A stretch of 64,000 nt of DNA from Sphaerisporangium fuscum (GTDB lineage: Bacteria > Actinomycetota > Actinomycetes > Streptosporangiales > Streptosporangiaceae). Under the pieces are notes generated by a model. That model saw only the letters and a list, made by a program, of their open reading frames with translations. It searched no databases and was not told the origin of the DNA. Below, in pieces: positions 51,516 to 59,568 of this stretch (its first letter is position 1; every line of letters begins with the position of its first letter). The position numbers and the translations under genes are program-made. Location: NCBI RefSeq assembly GCF_018531465.1, contig NZ_JAHDTF010000028.1:1-64000 (forward strand), written 5' to 3'.

Positions 51516-52838
51516 TCAGCCGCCCGCGGTGAGCTTGAGCTTGTCGTCGATCTTCTTGTCCACCTGCGAGAGCAGGGCGCCGAGGTCGGAGGCCCGGCCC
51601 GACTCCCACTGGATCTGCGCCTCCTGCAGGCTCTGCTGGTTGAAGACCGAGTTGATGTGCGCCGGGAGCGTGCTGCTGTTGGGGTTGGCGAAGATGTCGA
51701 GGAAGGTCTGGAAGTTGGGGTCCTTGTCCAGCCTCGGCGACCGCAGCGCGGGCAGGGTGCTCGGCACGTTGCGGATCGCGTTCGACAGGGTCACCACGGC
51801 GTCGGTGTCGGTGGTCAGGTACTTCACCAGCTCCCAGGCCGCCTCCGGGTGCCTGGCCCCGCGCGGGATGCCGATCACCGTGCCCGCGATGAAGCCGCCG
51901 CCGTACAGCTGGGGCTTGTCGTCGGACACCGGCAGCGGCGCGGTGCCGTACTCGAGGTCCTTGGCGTCGGCGGCGATCATGGCGTTGCGCCACTCGCCGT
52001 CGATCGCCATGGCGACCTTGCCCTTCATGAACGGGTTGTCCGCCGACCACTCGTCGCCCATGCTCTTGCGGAACTTCTCGAGCTTGTCGTAGCCGAACCA
52101 GCCGACCAGGTCCTTCTGCCAGGTCATCAGCTCCTTCCACGCCGGGTCGGAGCCGATCGCGGAGGTGCCGTCCGGGTTGGTCCACTTGGCGCCGACCATG
52201 ACGCCGGTGTGCAGCGGGGCGTTCTCGTACATCTGGCTGGTCGGCATGAAGCCCGCGACCTTGATGTTCCCCGAGGAGTCGCGCACGGTGAGCTTCTTGG
52301 TGAGGGCGGCCAGCTCCGAGAGGGTCTTCGGCGGCTGCTCGCCCTTCATCAGCTTCTTGTTGTAGTAGAGGCCGTAGACGTCGGCGAGCATGGGCATCAC
52401 GCACCGCTTGCCCTGGTACTGGGTGTAGTCCGCGATCACCTTCGGGAAGATCGACTCATCCACCTTGCTCGCCGCCAGGTACGGCTTGAGGTCCTGGAAC
52501 ATCCCCGTCTTGCAGAAGGTCGCCACGTTGTCGGTGGTGAAGGAGAGCGCCACGTCCGGCGGGTTGCCGCCGCGCACCGACTGGATGATCTGGTCGTCCT
52601 GGATGGCCTTGGTCGTGTTCACCGTGATCCAGGGGAACTTCTTCCTGAACCCCGCCAGGGCGTCGTCGAACGCCTTGAGCTCGTTGTCGGCGCTGAAACC
52701 GTGCCACATGGTGATGGTGACCGGTGTCCGGTCCTGCGTCTGCCCCACCTTGGGCGGGGCGTTCTCGGTGCCCGCGGTGCAGGCCGTGGCCGCCAGGACG
52801 GCGAGGCCTGCCGCCACGAGCGGCAGAGGGGATCTCAC
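51516..52838 (-). CDS. ABC sugar-binding lipoprotein (system 4)
   Basis: 440-residue extracellular binding protein. GTG 52838 has TAGGAGG upstream. The lipoprotein-type signal ends AATACTAG. The mature part begins VTITMWHGFSADNELKAFDD and contains VYGLYYNKKLM and KGKVAMAIDGEWRN, features of family-1 oligosaccharide binders. It follows the ROK repressor by 60 nt in the same direction. The downstream GH4 and kinase suggest a beta-glucoside or amino-sugar disaccharide ligand. Confidence 0.92.
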   Translation of the reverse strand: MRSPLPLVAAGLAVLAATACTAGTENAPPKVGQTQDRTPVTITMWHGFSADNELKAFDDALAGFRKKFPWITVNTTKAIQDDQIIQSVRGGNPPDVALSFTTDNVATFCKTGMFQDLKPYLAASKVDESIFPKVIADYTQYQGKRCVMPMLADVYGLYYNKKLMKGEQPPKTLSELAALTKKLTVRDSSGNIKVAGFMPTSQMYENAPLHTGVMVGAKWTNPDGTSAIGSDPAWKELMTWQKDLVGWFGYDKLEKFRKSMGDEWSADNPFMKGKVAMAIDGEWRNAMIAADAKDLEYGTAPLPVSDDKPQLYGGGFIAGTVIGIPRGARHPEAAWELVKYLTTDTDAVVTLSNAIRNVPSTLPALRSPRLDKDPNFQTFLDIFANPNSSTLPAHINSVFNQQSLQEAQIQWESGRASDLGALLSQVDKKIDDKLKLTAGG

Positions 52839-52898
52839 GGGGGGTTTCCTCCTACGGGCCAGTGGATGATCAGGAGGGGCGGAAGGTGGGCGGGGCCG

Positions 52899-54119
52899 CT
52901 AGGAAGGGACGGTCGAGCTGAAGACCTCGTCCCGCGCGGTGGCGAGGGCGAGGCCGAGGGCGCCGGTCAGCACGGGGTTGCCGTCGACCGTCGACACGCG
53001 CACCGGCGGCCGGGGGAAGGTCAGCGTGTGGAGTTCCCGCTCGACCATCTCGGCGAGCACGTCGCCGCCGGCGAGCAGCATGCCGCCCGTCAGCACCACG
53101 ATCTCCGGGTCGACCACCGCCGTGATCGGCGCGAGGCCCATGGCCAGGCGGGCCGCCAGCTCGCGCAGCGCGGCGCCGGCCCGCTCGCCCCGCGCCCCGC
53201 CGAGGGCCGCGTCGCGTACGGCGTTCCGGACGGAGTGGGCGGGGTCGGTGCCGCGCAGGCCGTGGGAACGCAGCAGCCTCAGTACGGCGGGGCCGCCCGC
53301 GAGGGCCTGGAACCCGTGGTCGCCGCGCTTGCCGGTCTCCCGGGCGGTCGGCGCGCCGACGGTCGGCATGTAGCCGACCTCGCCGGCGCCGCCGGTGGCG
53401 CCGCGGTGCAGTCTGCCGCCGAGCACCAGCGCCGCGCCGATGCCCTCGTCGGCCCAGAGCAGGACGAAGTCGGCGTGCCCGCGGGCGACGCCGTGCGCCT
53501 GCTCGGTCAGCGCGACGAGGTTCACGTCGTTCTCCACGTCGACGGGCACGCCGAGCCCGTCGCGCAGGGTTCCGACCAGGTCGGGGATGTGCCAGCCGGG
53601 GATGTGGGCGGCGTAGCCGAGCCGGGCGGTGACGGGGTTGACGGCGCCCTGGATGCCGATCACGACGCGGTGCAGCGCCGCCGGGTCCATCCCCGCCTGC
53701 AGGCAGGCGCCCTCGACGGCGGCGCGCACCCGGGCGACGACGTCGCCGGCGCTGCGCCCGGGAGTCGGCAGGCGGTACTCCGCCCGCACGGCGCCGGTGA
53801 TGTCGGCGACGGCGGCGGCGATGCGCGCCGGGGTGACGTCGAGCGCGGCGACGTGCGCGGCGTCCGGGTTGATGCGGTACAGCTCCGCCGTACGCCCGGG
53901 CAGGCCCTCGCGGATGCCGTCCAGCACGACGAGCCCGGCGTCCTGCAACCGGGACAGGAGCTGGGAGGCGGTCGGCTTGGACAGTCCTGTGAGCGCGCCC
54001 AGTTCGGGACGGGTCAGTGGCCCGCGCTCCAGCAGAACCTGCAGCGCGGCCCGGTCGTTGATCGCCCGCAGCAGGCTGGGTGTGCCCGGCTGCCCGGCGG
54101 GGTTCACCGCACTCGCCAT
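52899..54119 (-). CDS. ROK family transcriptional repressor
   Basis: 406 residues. N-terminal winged HTH (SLLRAINDRAALQVLLERGP, RPELGALTGLSKPTASQLLS), then the ROK sugar-binding fold with DVTPARIAAAVADITG, DVENDVNLVALTEQ and GIGAALVLGGRLHRGATGGAGEVGYMP. The usual ROK zinc motif (CGxxGC) is replaced by a GKRGDHGFQALAGG stretch without Cys. ATG 54119 is preferred; GTG 54155 is in frame. The AGAGG upstream is 13 nt away, so initiation is not certain. It heads the system-4 operon and probably represses it from the palindrome at 54159. Confidence 0.88.
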   Translation of the reverse strand: MASAVNPAGQPGTPSLLRAINDRAALQVLLERGPLTRPELGALTGLSKPTASQLLSRLQDAGLVVLDGIREGLPGRTAELYRINPDAAHVAALDVTPARIAAAVADITGAVRAEYRLPTPGRSAGDVVARVRAAVEGACLQAGMDPAALHRVVIGIQGAVNPVTARLGYAAHIPGWHIPDLVGTLRDGLGVPVDVENDVNLVALTEQAHGVARGHADFVLLWADEGIGAALVLGGRLHRGATGGAGEVGYMPTVGAPTARETGKRGDHGFQALAGGPAVLRLLRSHGLRGTDPAHSVRNAVRDAALGGARGERAGAALRELAARLAMGLAPITAVVDPEIVVLTGGMLLAGGDVLAEMVERELHTLTFPRPPVRVSTVDGNPVLTGALGLALATARDEVFSSTVPS

Positions 54120-54158
54120 GTGCTCATCGCGCCTCTCACGTGGACCGTTCCCCACCGA

Positions 54159-54177
54159 GTTAGGAAAGGTTACTAAC
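54159..54177. promoter_or_regulatory. ROK-type operator
   Basis: GTTAGGAAAGGTTACTAAC has perfect 5-bp arms GTTAG/CTAAC and an A/T-rich centre, like known ROK-regulator sites in actinomycetes. It lies directly upstream of the ROK gene and the whole system-4 operon. Confidence 0.65.
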
Positions 54178-54343
54178 TCCTACTCGGAACCTACCGGCAC
54201 CTCCCGTGGCCAGGTCAATAGCCGCTACCAACCTGTGACCAGCCCGCCCCTCCCGCCGTGGCGGCCGGGTCGCGCCCCTCGAGCGGCACGTGCCCACCGC
54301 CCCCTCCCGCCCGCCGGGTCATGCCCCCACCCCGGACACGCGA

Positions 54344-54381
54344 ACCGCCCGGCCCCGGCGCGGGGCCGGGGTCCGGGCGGT
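54344..54381 (-). terminator. Hairpin terminator of DUF3103-like gene
   Basis: ACCGCCCGG (54344-54352) with CCGGGCGGT (54373-54381), continued inward by CCCCGG/CCGGGG, gives a 15-bp stem with one bulged T. It begins 21 nt after the stop. Confidence 0.6.
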
Positions 54382-54402
54382 GAGGTGGTCAGGGGGACCG
54401 GG

Positions 54403-55602
54403 TCAGATCTGGCGGTACTCCTGGGTCCAGAACATGCCCCTTGGCCGCGCCGCGCAGTGGCCGTAGGTCATCTGGGCGTTCTGCGCGTAGCAGGAGTCCA
54501 CCCAGTCGTCGCTGTCGGTCACCCAGTCGGTGGGCAGCGCCGCGACGATCTTGTCGGCGACCTGGACGTACTGGCCGTTGCCGCTCACCACCAGCGCTCC
54601 GTCGACGACCGCCTTGACCAGTCCGGACAGGTCGGTGTTGTCGTCGTGCTCCATCCAGACGACGTCCAGGCTGCTCCAGCTGAAGTTGGACCAGTCGATG
54701 AGCACCTGGCCCGGCCGGTAGTCCTTGTCCTGCTCCTTGATGTAGGGCATCTCCAGCGAGTCGACCCGCGCCTTGCCGTCGGTCCCCGCGCCGGTCACCC
54801 AGGCGTAGATCTCCGGGCCGCCCTTGTACCAGGGCTCGTGGTCGTCGAAGTTGGTGATGCGGGTGATGACGCTGACCGGCCGCGTCGCGGTCGCACTCGC
54901 GGACTTCGCGGCGCCGCCCGTCCGCGTGGCGCTCGCCGTCTTCAGCGCGGCCGACTGGCGGGCGACCTCCTCCTGGCTCCGGTCGGTGCCGCCGATGCCC
55001 GCCTTGCCGAGGGCCTGGCGCAGCGCCTGCCTGCTCAGTTCGGCGGACTTGCGCTCGTCCAGGCCCACGATGAGCACCGGGCGCTTGGGTGCCTTGTCCG
55101 CGTCCAGCTGGTGCAGCCGGCCGGCGGAGTCGTAGGCACTGACGCTGCGCACGGCCTTCTCGTCGGCCGACGGGGTGAACACGACCAGGGTCTGGTCGGC
55201 CGGGATCCGCTTGGTCACCCCCGGACCGGACCGCACCTCCAGCATCGACTCGTGCGCCGTCCCGAAGCCCTTCAGCCGCAGGATGTCACCGTCGGCCCGG
55301 CGGGCGTACTCGGCCACGTCCTCGGCGCCGGAGACCGAGGCGAACAGGTCCGCCAGGCCGGCCTGCCCGTCGCCGGCCAGCTCGCCCTCCAGGTGCGTCC
55401 GGAAGGTCTTGTCGCCGAGCCTGCGGGCGATCTGCTCGGCCAGCGCTTGCTTGTAGCGGTCCATCGTGGCGGCGCGCTCGGCGGCGGCGGTGGGCTCCGG
55501 CTTGGCGGAGGCCGGAGCCTCGGCGGAGGCCGCCATCGGCGCCAGGCCGCCGATCAGCGTGGTGGCCAGGGCGAACGCCGCCAGCCCAGCTAGCTTCTTC
55601 AC
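54403..55602 (-). CDS. Secreted DUF3103-like protein
   Basis: 399 residues. GTG 55602 opens a signal peptide (KKLAGLAAFALATTLIGGLAPMAASA); the ribosome site is weak (GGGA). The C-terminal half contains NFDDHEPWYKGGPEIYAWV, LIDWSNFSWSSLDVVWMEHD and GALVVSGNGQYVQVADKIV, which I associate with the DUF3103 family, whose function is unknown. The N-terminal half is Ala-rich and helical with QALAEQIARRLGD. Two Cys near the C-terminus could form a disulfide. It is transcribed alone. Confidence 0.7.
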   Translation of the reverse strand: MKKLAGLAAFALATTLIGGLAPMAASAEAPASAKPEPTAAAERAATMDRYKQALAEQIARRLGDKTFRTHLEGELAGDGQAGLADLFASVSGAEDVAEYARRADGDILRLKGFGTAHESMLEVRSGPGVTKRIPADQTLVVFTPSADEKAVRSVSAYDSAGRLHQLDADKAPKRPVLIVGLDERKSAELSRQALRQALGKAGIGGTDRSQEEVARQSAALKTASATRTGGAAKSASATATRPVSVITRITNFDDHEPWYKGGPEIYAWVTGAGTDGKARVDSLEMPYIKEQDKDYRPGQVLIDWSNFSWSSLDVVWMEHDDNTDLSGLVKAVVDGALVVSGNGQYVQVADKIVAALPTDWVTDSDDWVDSCYAQNAQMTYGHCAARPRGMFWTQEYRQI

Positions 55603-56227
55603 TGCTTTTCCCAACTCTCGGTCGTACTTGTCTCGAACGCGGGCGCCTGCCGGGCAGGCCGGCCCGAGGAGCCGGTGGCGTGCCGCCGAAGCCCCCATGC
55701 GCACGCGGTGCGGCCGGCCGCCTCCCCATGACCGTCGATCCGGTCGGCCCCCTCGGCGGGGCGGCGCCGTCGAGGACGAAGTCTCACGAGATCGGTCAGT
55801 GAAGGACTTGGAGCGCTGATCGGCCTGTGATCGCGGCGGTTCCGGCGGGAGGCGTCACTGGCGGGCTTCAAGCCGTGGCCGCCGCCCCCTGACGGGACCG
55901 CATGATGCCTGGTCAGACGGCCGTTCCGCCTCCAAGCCGTCTCCTGACGGGGCCGCTTAGGGTGGCGGGGCTCCTGGACAAGGAGCCGGGCGACGACGCG
56001 ACCGCCGGCGGCGCCGCGTCCGGCCGTGCCGGTCCGCGCCGCGCGTGGGGGGGAAGGCCCGGGGTGGGGATCACGGGTAACCCGCGGGAGGGACGACAAG
56101 GCGGATCACCCTCCCCTGCCAGGCTGATATTTCCTGCTTTCGACGCGGCTTCCGGGCAACGCTTGCAGCGGCGAGTCATCATCGTCCGGTGCACCTAGTC
56201 AGTCATGGGAACTGTGAGCGCGGCCAC
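55603..56227. other. Gene-free divergent intergenic region
   Basis: About 625 bp between the DUF3103-like gene and the BTAD regulator, which point away from each other. I found no clear promoter, palindrome or coding feature. Confidence 0.4.
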
Positions 56228-59200
56228 GTGCCGACGACAGGTGGGGGATTGCGATTCCAGGTCTTCGGCCAGATAGGGGCGTACGACCACGGGGGTGCCG
56301 TCGGCCTCGGCGGCCCCCGCCAGCGCGCCGTGCTGGCCCGGCTGCTGGTCTCCGTGGGGACGGTGGTCTCCCTCGACACGCTCATCGACGACCTGTACGG
56401 TGACGCCCCGCCGCCGAGCGCGGTGGCCACGATCCAGGCGTATGTCTCCAACCTGCGCCGGGCGCTGGAGCCGCGGCGCGCCCCCCGCGCCCCTGCCCGG
56501 CTGCTCATCGGCCGGCCGCCCGGCTACCTGCTCGCCGCCCCGGGGGCCGCGGTCGACGCCGTGAGGTTCACCGAGCTGGTCGAGCGGTCGGAGGCACGGC
56601 CGCCCGCCGAGGCCCTGGCCATGCTCGACGAGGCGCTGGAGCTGTGGACCGGATCGCCCTACGGCGAGTTCGCCTCGGAGCCGTGGACGATGGTGGAGGT
56701 CAACCGCCTGTGCGAGCTGCGCCTGGTCGCGGTCGAGCGGCGCGCCCAGGCCCGGCTGGACCTCGGCCGTCCGCAGGCGGCGATCAGCGAGCTGGAGGCC
56801 GAGGTGGCGGGGCATGCGCTGCGCGAGCGGTTGTGGTACCTGCTCGCCCTGGCCTTGTACCGCACCGGCCGGCAGGGCGACGCGCTGTCGACCCTGGGCC
56901 GCGTCAGGGACCTGCTCGCCGACCAGCTGGGCCTGGACCCCGGCCCGACCCTGCGCGCCCTGGAGAAGGACATCCTCCGGCAGGCGGGCTCACTCATGCC
57001 GTCCCCGGCCGGGGCGGCCGTCCTCACCCGGGCCGCGCCCCGCCCCGCGGCTCCCTACGGACGAGAGCGGCAGCTCGCCGGGCTGGAGGCGCTGCTGGAA
57101 CGGGACGGCCTGAGCGTCGCCGCCGTGAGCGGCGAGCCCGGCATCGGCAAGACCCGCCTGCTGGAGGCCTTCGCCGAGCGGTGTGCCGACCTCGGCCGCA
57201 CGGTGCTGTGGGGCCGCTGCCCGGAGACGGAGGGCGCACCCCCGCTGGGGCCCTGGCTCCAGGTGCTGCGGGCGCTGGACCGGCTTCACCCCGCCCTCGA
57301 CTCCGCCGACCTCAACGGCCTCATGGACGACGAGGCCCCTCCCGGCTCGACCGCCGCCGCGCGGCTGCGCCGCCACCAGGCCCTCGCCGGCTGGCTGCGC
57401 GCCGCGGCGCGCACCCGGCCCCTCGTCATCGTTCTGGACGACCTGCACTGGGCCGACAGCGCGTCCCTGAGCCTGCTCGGCGACGTCGCCGCGCTCCTCG
57501 GAGGCGAAGAGGCGCAGGGGGACGACGCCAGGGTCACGCTCGTCATCGCGTTCCGTGACGGGCCCGAACGGCTTCCCCTCGGTGACGTTCTCGGTCGTCT
57601 CACCCGTCACGACCTGTTACGCCTCCCTCTGACCGGTCTCGGGGTCGAGCAGGTGCGCGCCATCGCCGCGGACATGGGCGCCGAGATCGACGAGCCGACG
57701 GCCGTCCGGCTGGCCGAGCGCACCGGCGGCAACCCGTTCTTCGCCCGGGAGACCGCTCGCGCCCTCGCCCACGGCGGCACCCTGGACGCGGTGCCCGACG
57801 CGGTGGCCGACCTGATCCGCAGGCGGGTGGGCGCGCTCGGCCGGCGGGCGGCCGAGGTGCTCGGCGCGGCCGCGGTGATCGGCAGGGACTTCGATCCGGG
57901 CGTCCTCGCCCAGGTGTGCGGTCAGGAGGTGTACGACCCGCTGGACCGTGCCGCCCAGGCCGGCCTGGTGGCGTTCCGGGTCGGCCGCATGGCCTTCGCC
58001 CACGACCTGATCAGGGAGACGTTGCTGCACGACGTCCCGCCGCTGCGCCGGGCGCTGATCCACCGGGAGGCGATGGCCGCCTTCGCCGAACGGCCGGGCG
58101 CCGACGTGGCCGTCATCGCCCACCACGCGCTCGAGGCGGGCCCGGCGGCCTACGCGGAGGCCGCCCGGTGGGCACGGGCGGCGGCCGAGCAGGCCTCGCT
58201 GCGCCTGGCCTATCACGAGGCCGCGTCCTGGTGGGGCCAGGCGGTGCGGGCGCACGGCGCCTCGTCGGGCGACCCCCTTGACCACGTGGAGCTGCTGCTG
58301 CGGCAGGTGCGCGCCCTGCTGGACACCGGCGATCCGATCGGAGCGCGGGCCGCCCGCGCGCAGGCCATCCTCGCGGCGGACCGCGCCACCGGCCGCGGCG
58401 ATCGCGTTTCCGTCGTCCGCGCGCTGACCGCGCTGGAGGCCCCCGCCGTCTGGACACTGCGCAACCCGTACGAGGAGGTCGAGCTGAAGCTCGTGCGCCG
58501 GTTCGAGATCGCTCTGGGGGACCTGCCCGCGGACGACGGTCCCGAACGGGCCGAGTTGCTGAGCGGGCTGGCACAGGAGCTGTACGACGGGACCGACGAC
58601 CGGCGCCGGGACCGCCTGTCCGCCGAGGCCGTCCAGATCGCCCGGCGGCTGGGCGACCCGCACCTGCTGATGCGCATGCTCAACGCACGGCACCTGGCGC
58701 TGACCCAGTCGATCCACGCCGAGGAACTCCTGGAGATCGCCACCGAGCTGCTCGACCTGGCGGTGGGCGCGCACATGCCGGAGTACGAGCTCCTGGCGTA
58801 CATGCTGCTCACCCACGACCGGCTGGAGATGGCGGACGTGGCCGGCGCGGACGCGGCGGCGGCCCGGTGCGACGCCATCCTGGCGCGGCTGCCGCTTCCC
58901 TGGCCGCGCTTCCAGCACACCATGTGGCGGGCCAACCGGCTCACGCTGGCCGGTCGCCACGAGGCGGCCGCGGCGATGTACGACGAGGCGGAGGAGCAGG
59001 CCGACCGGCTCGGCATGTGGTACGCCGGCGCCGTGGTGGCCACCGGCCGTATCCTCCTGCACCACCACCGGGGCGACATCGCCGAGGCCGGGCCGCTGAT
59101 CGACTCGATCGCCGGCATCCACGCCACCATGGACCACGACACCCGCATCCTGCAGCTGTGCGCCCAGGGCCGCGCGCGCGAGGCGGCCGCGACGGTCCGC

Positions 59201-59491
59201 GACGGCTGGCCGGTGCCGCCGCTGGACTGGTCGTGGCTGACCATGACGTGCCTGCAGGGGGCGGCGCAGGCGGCCCTGCGGGACCTGCCGGCCTGCCGGG
59301 CGACGTATGCGACACTGCTGCCGTACGCGGGGCGGATCTCGGTGGGCTCCGCGATCGCCCTGGCCGGTCCGGTGGACCGGTACCTGGCCTTGCTCGCCGG
59401 CACGCTGGGCGACCAGGAGGCGGCGGACCGGCATCTGTCCGCGCTGGCCCGCCTGGAAGGCGATTTCGACGTGCGGGGCGGCCGGGAATGA
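56228..59491 (+). CDS. BTAD/AAA-ATPase transcriptional regulator (SARP/AfsR-like)
   Basis: 1087-residue regulator. The OmpR-type DNA-binding domain lies at about residues 8-100 (RFQVFGQIGAYDHGGAVGLG, PPPSAVATIQAYVSNLRRAL, IGRPPGYLLAAP). The BTAD domain follows (FTELVERSEARPPAEALAML, ALYRTGRQGDALSTLGRVRDLL). An AAA ATPase comes next: Walker A VSGEPGIGKTRLLE, Walker B LVIVLDDLHWADSASL. The rest is TPR-like helices. No C-terminal LuxR HTH is seen. GTG 56228 is chosen to start just before the DNA-binding domain; there is no good ribosome site. These proteins often control secondary metabolism, but no such cluster is next to it. Confidence 0.88.
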   Translation: MPTTGGGLRFQVFGQIGAYDHGGAVGLGGPRQRAVLARLLVSVGTVVSLDTLIDDLYGDAPPPSAVATIQAYVSNLRRALEPRRAPRAPARLLIGRPPGYLLAAPGAAVDAVRFTELVERSEARPPAEALAMLDEALELWTGSPYGEFASEPWTMVEVNRLCELRLVAVERRAQARLDLGRPQAAISELEAEVAGHALRERLWYLLALALYRTGRQGDALSTLGRVRDLLADQLGLDPGPTLRALEKDILRQAGSLMPSPAGAAVLTRAAPRPAAPYGRERQLAGLEALLERDGLSVAAVSGEPGIGKTRLLEAFAERCADLGRTVLWGRCPETEGAPPLGPWLQVLRALDRLHPALDSADLNGLMDDEAPPGSTAAARLRRHQALAGWLRAAARTRPLVIVLDDLHWADSASLSLLGDVAALLGGEEAQGDDARVTLVIAFRDGPERLPLGDVLGRLTRHDLLRLPLTGLGVEQVRAIAADMGAEIDEPTAVRLAERTGGNPFFARETARALAHGGTLDAVPDAVADLIRRRVGALGRRAAEVLGAAAVIGRDFDPGVLAQVCGQEVYDPLDRAAQAGLVAFRVGRMAFAHDLIRETLLHDVPPLRRALIHREAMAAFAERPGADVAVIAHHALEAGPAAYAEAARWARAAAEQASLRLAYHEAASWWGQAVRAHGASSGDPLDHVELLLRQVRALLDTGDPIGARAARAQAILAADRATGRGDRVSVVRALTALEAPAVWTLRNPYEEVELKLVRRFEIALGDLPADDGPERAELLSGLAQELYDGTDDRRRDRLSAEAVQIARRLGDPHLLMRMLNARHLALTQSIHAEELLEIATELLDLAVGAHMPEYELLAYMLLTHDRLEMADVAGADAAAARCDAILARLPLPWPRFQHTMWRANRLTLAGRHEAAAAMYDEAEEQADRLGMWYAGAVVATGRILLHHHRGDIAEAGPLIDSIAGIHATMDHDTRILQLCAQGRAREAAATVRDGWPVPPLDWSWLTMTCLQGAAQAALRDLPACRATYATLLPYAGRISVGSAIALAGPVDRYLALLAGTLGDQEAADRHLSALARLEGDFDVRGGRE

Positions 59492-59495
59492 AAAA

Positions 59496-59514
59496 GCCGC
59501 CGGGAATCGGCGGC
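59496..59514 (+). terminator. Hairpin terminator after BTAD regulator
   Basis: GCCGCCG (59496-59502) and CGGCGGC (59508-59514) form a perfect 7-bp stem preceded by AAAAA, 4 nt after the stop. Confidence 0.5.
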
Positions 59515-59568
59515 GTACGCAACGGGATGGCCCGCTGGCGGTCTGCTATTCTGGGGCCTTATCGTCAC

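Noticed and set aside
59515..59568. Possible rifamycin-associated inverted repeat before the HelD-like gene
   Set aside because: No convincing inverted repeat of that type is present in the short upstream region.
58867..59568. N-terminal extension of the HelD-like frame
   Set aside because: It overlaps the BTAD regulator in another frame and crosses its terminator; the family N-terminus starts after 59569.
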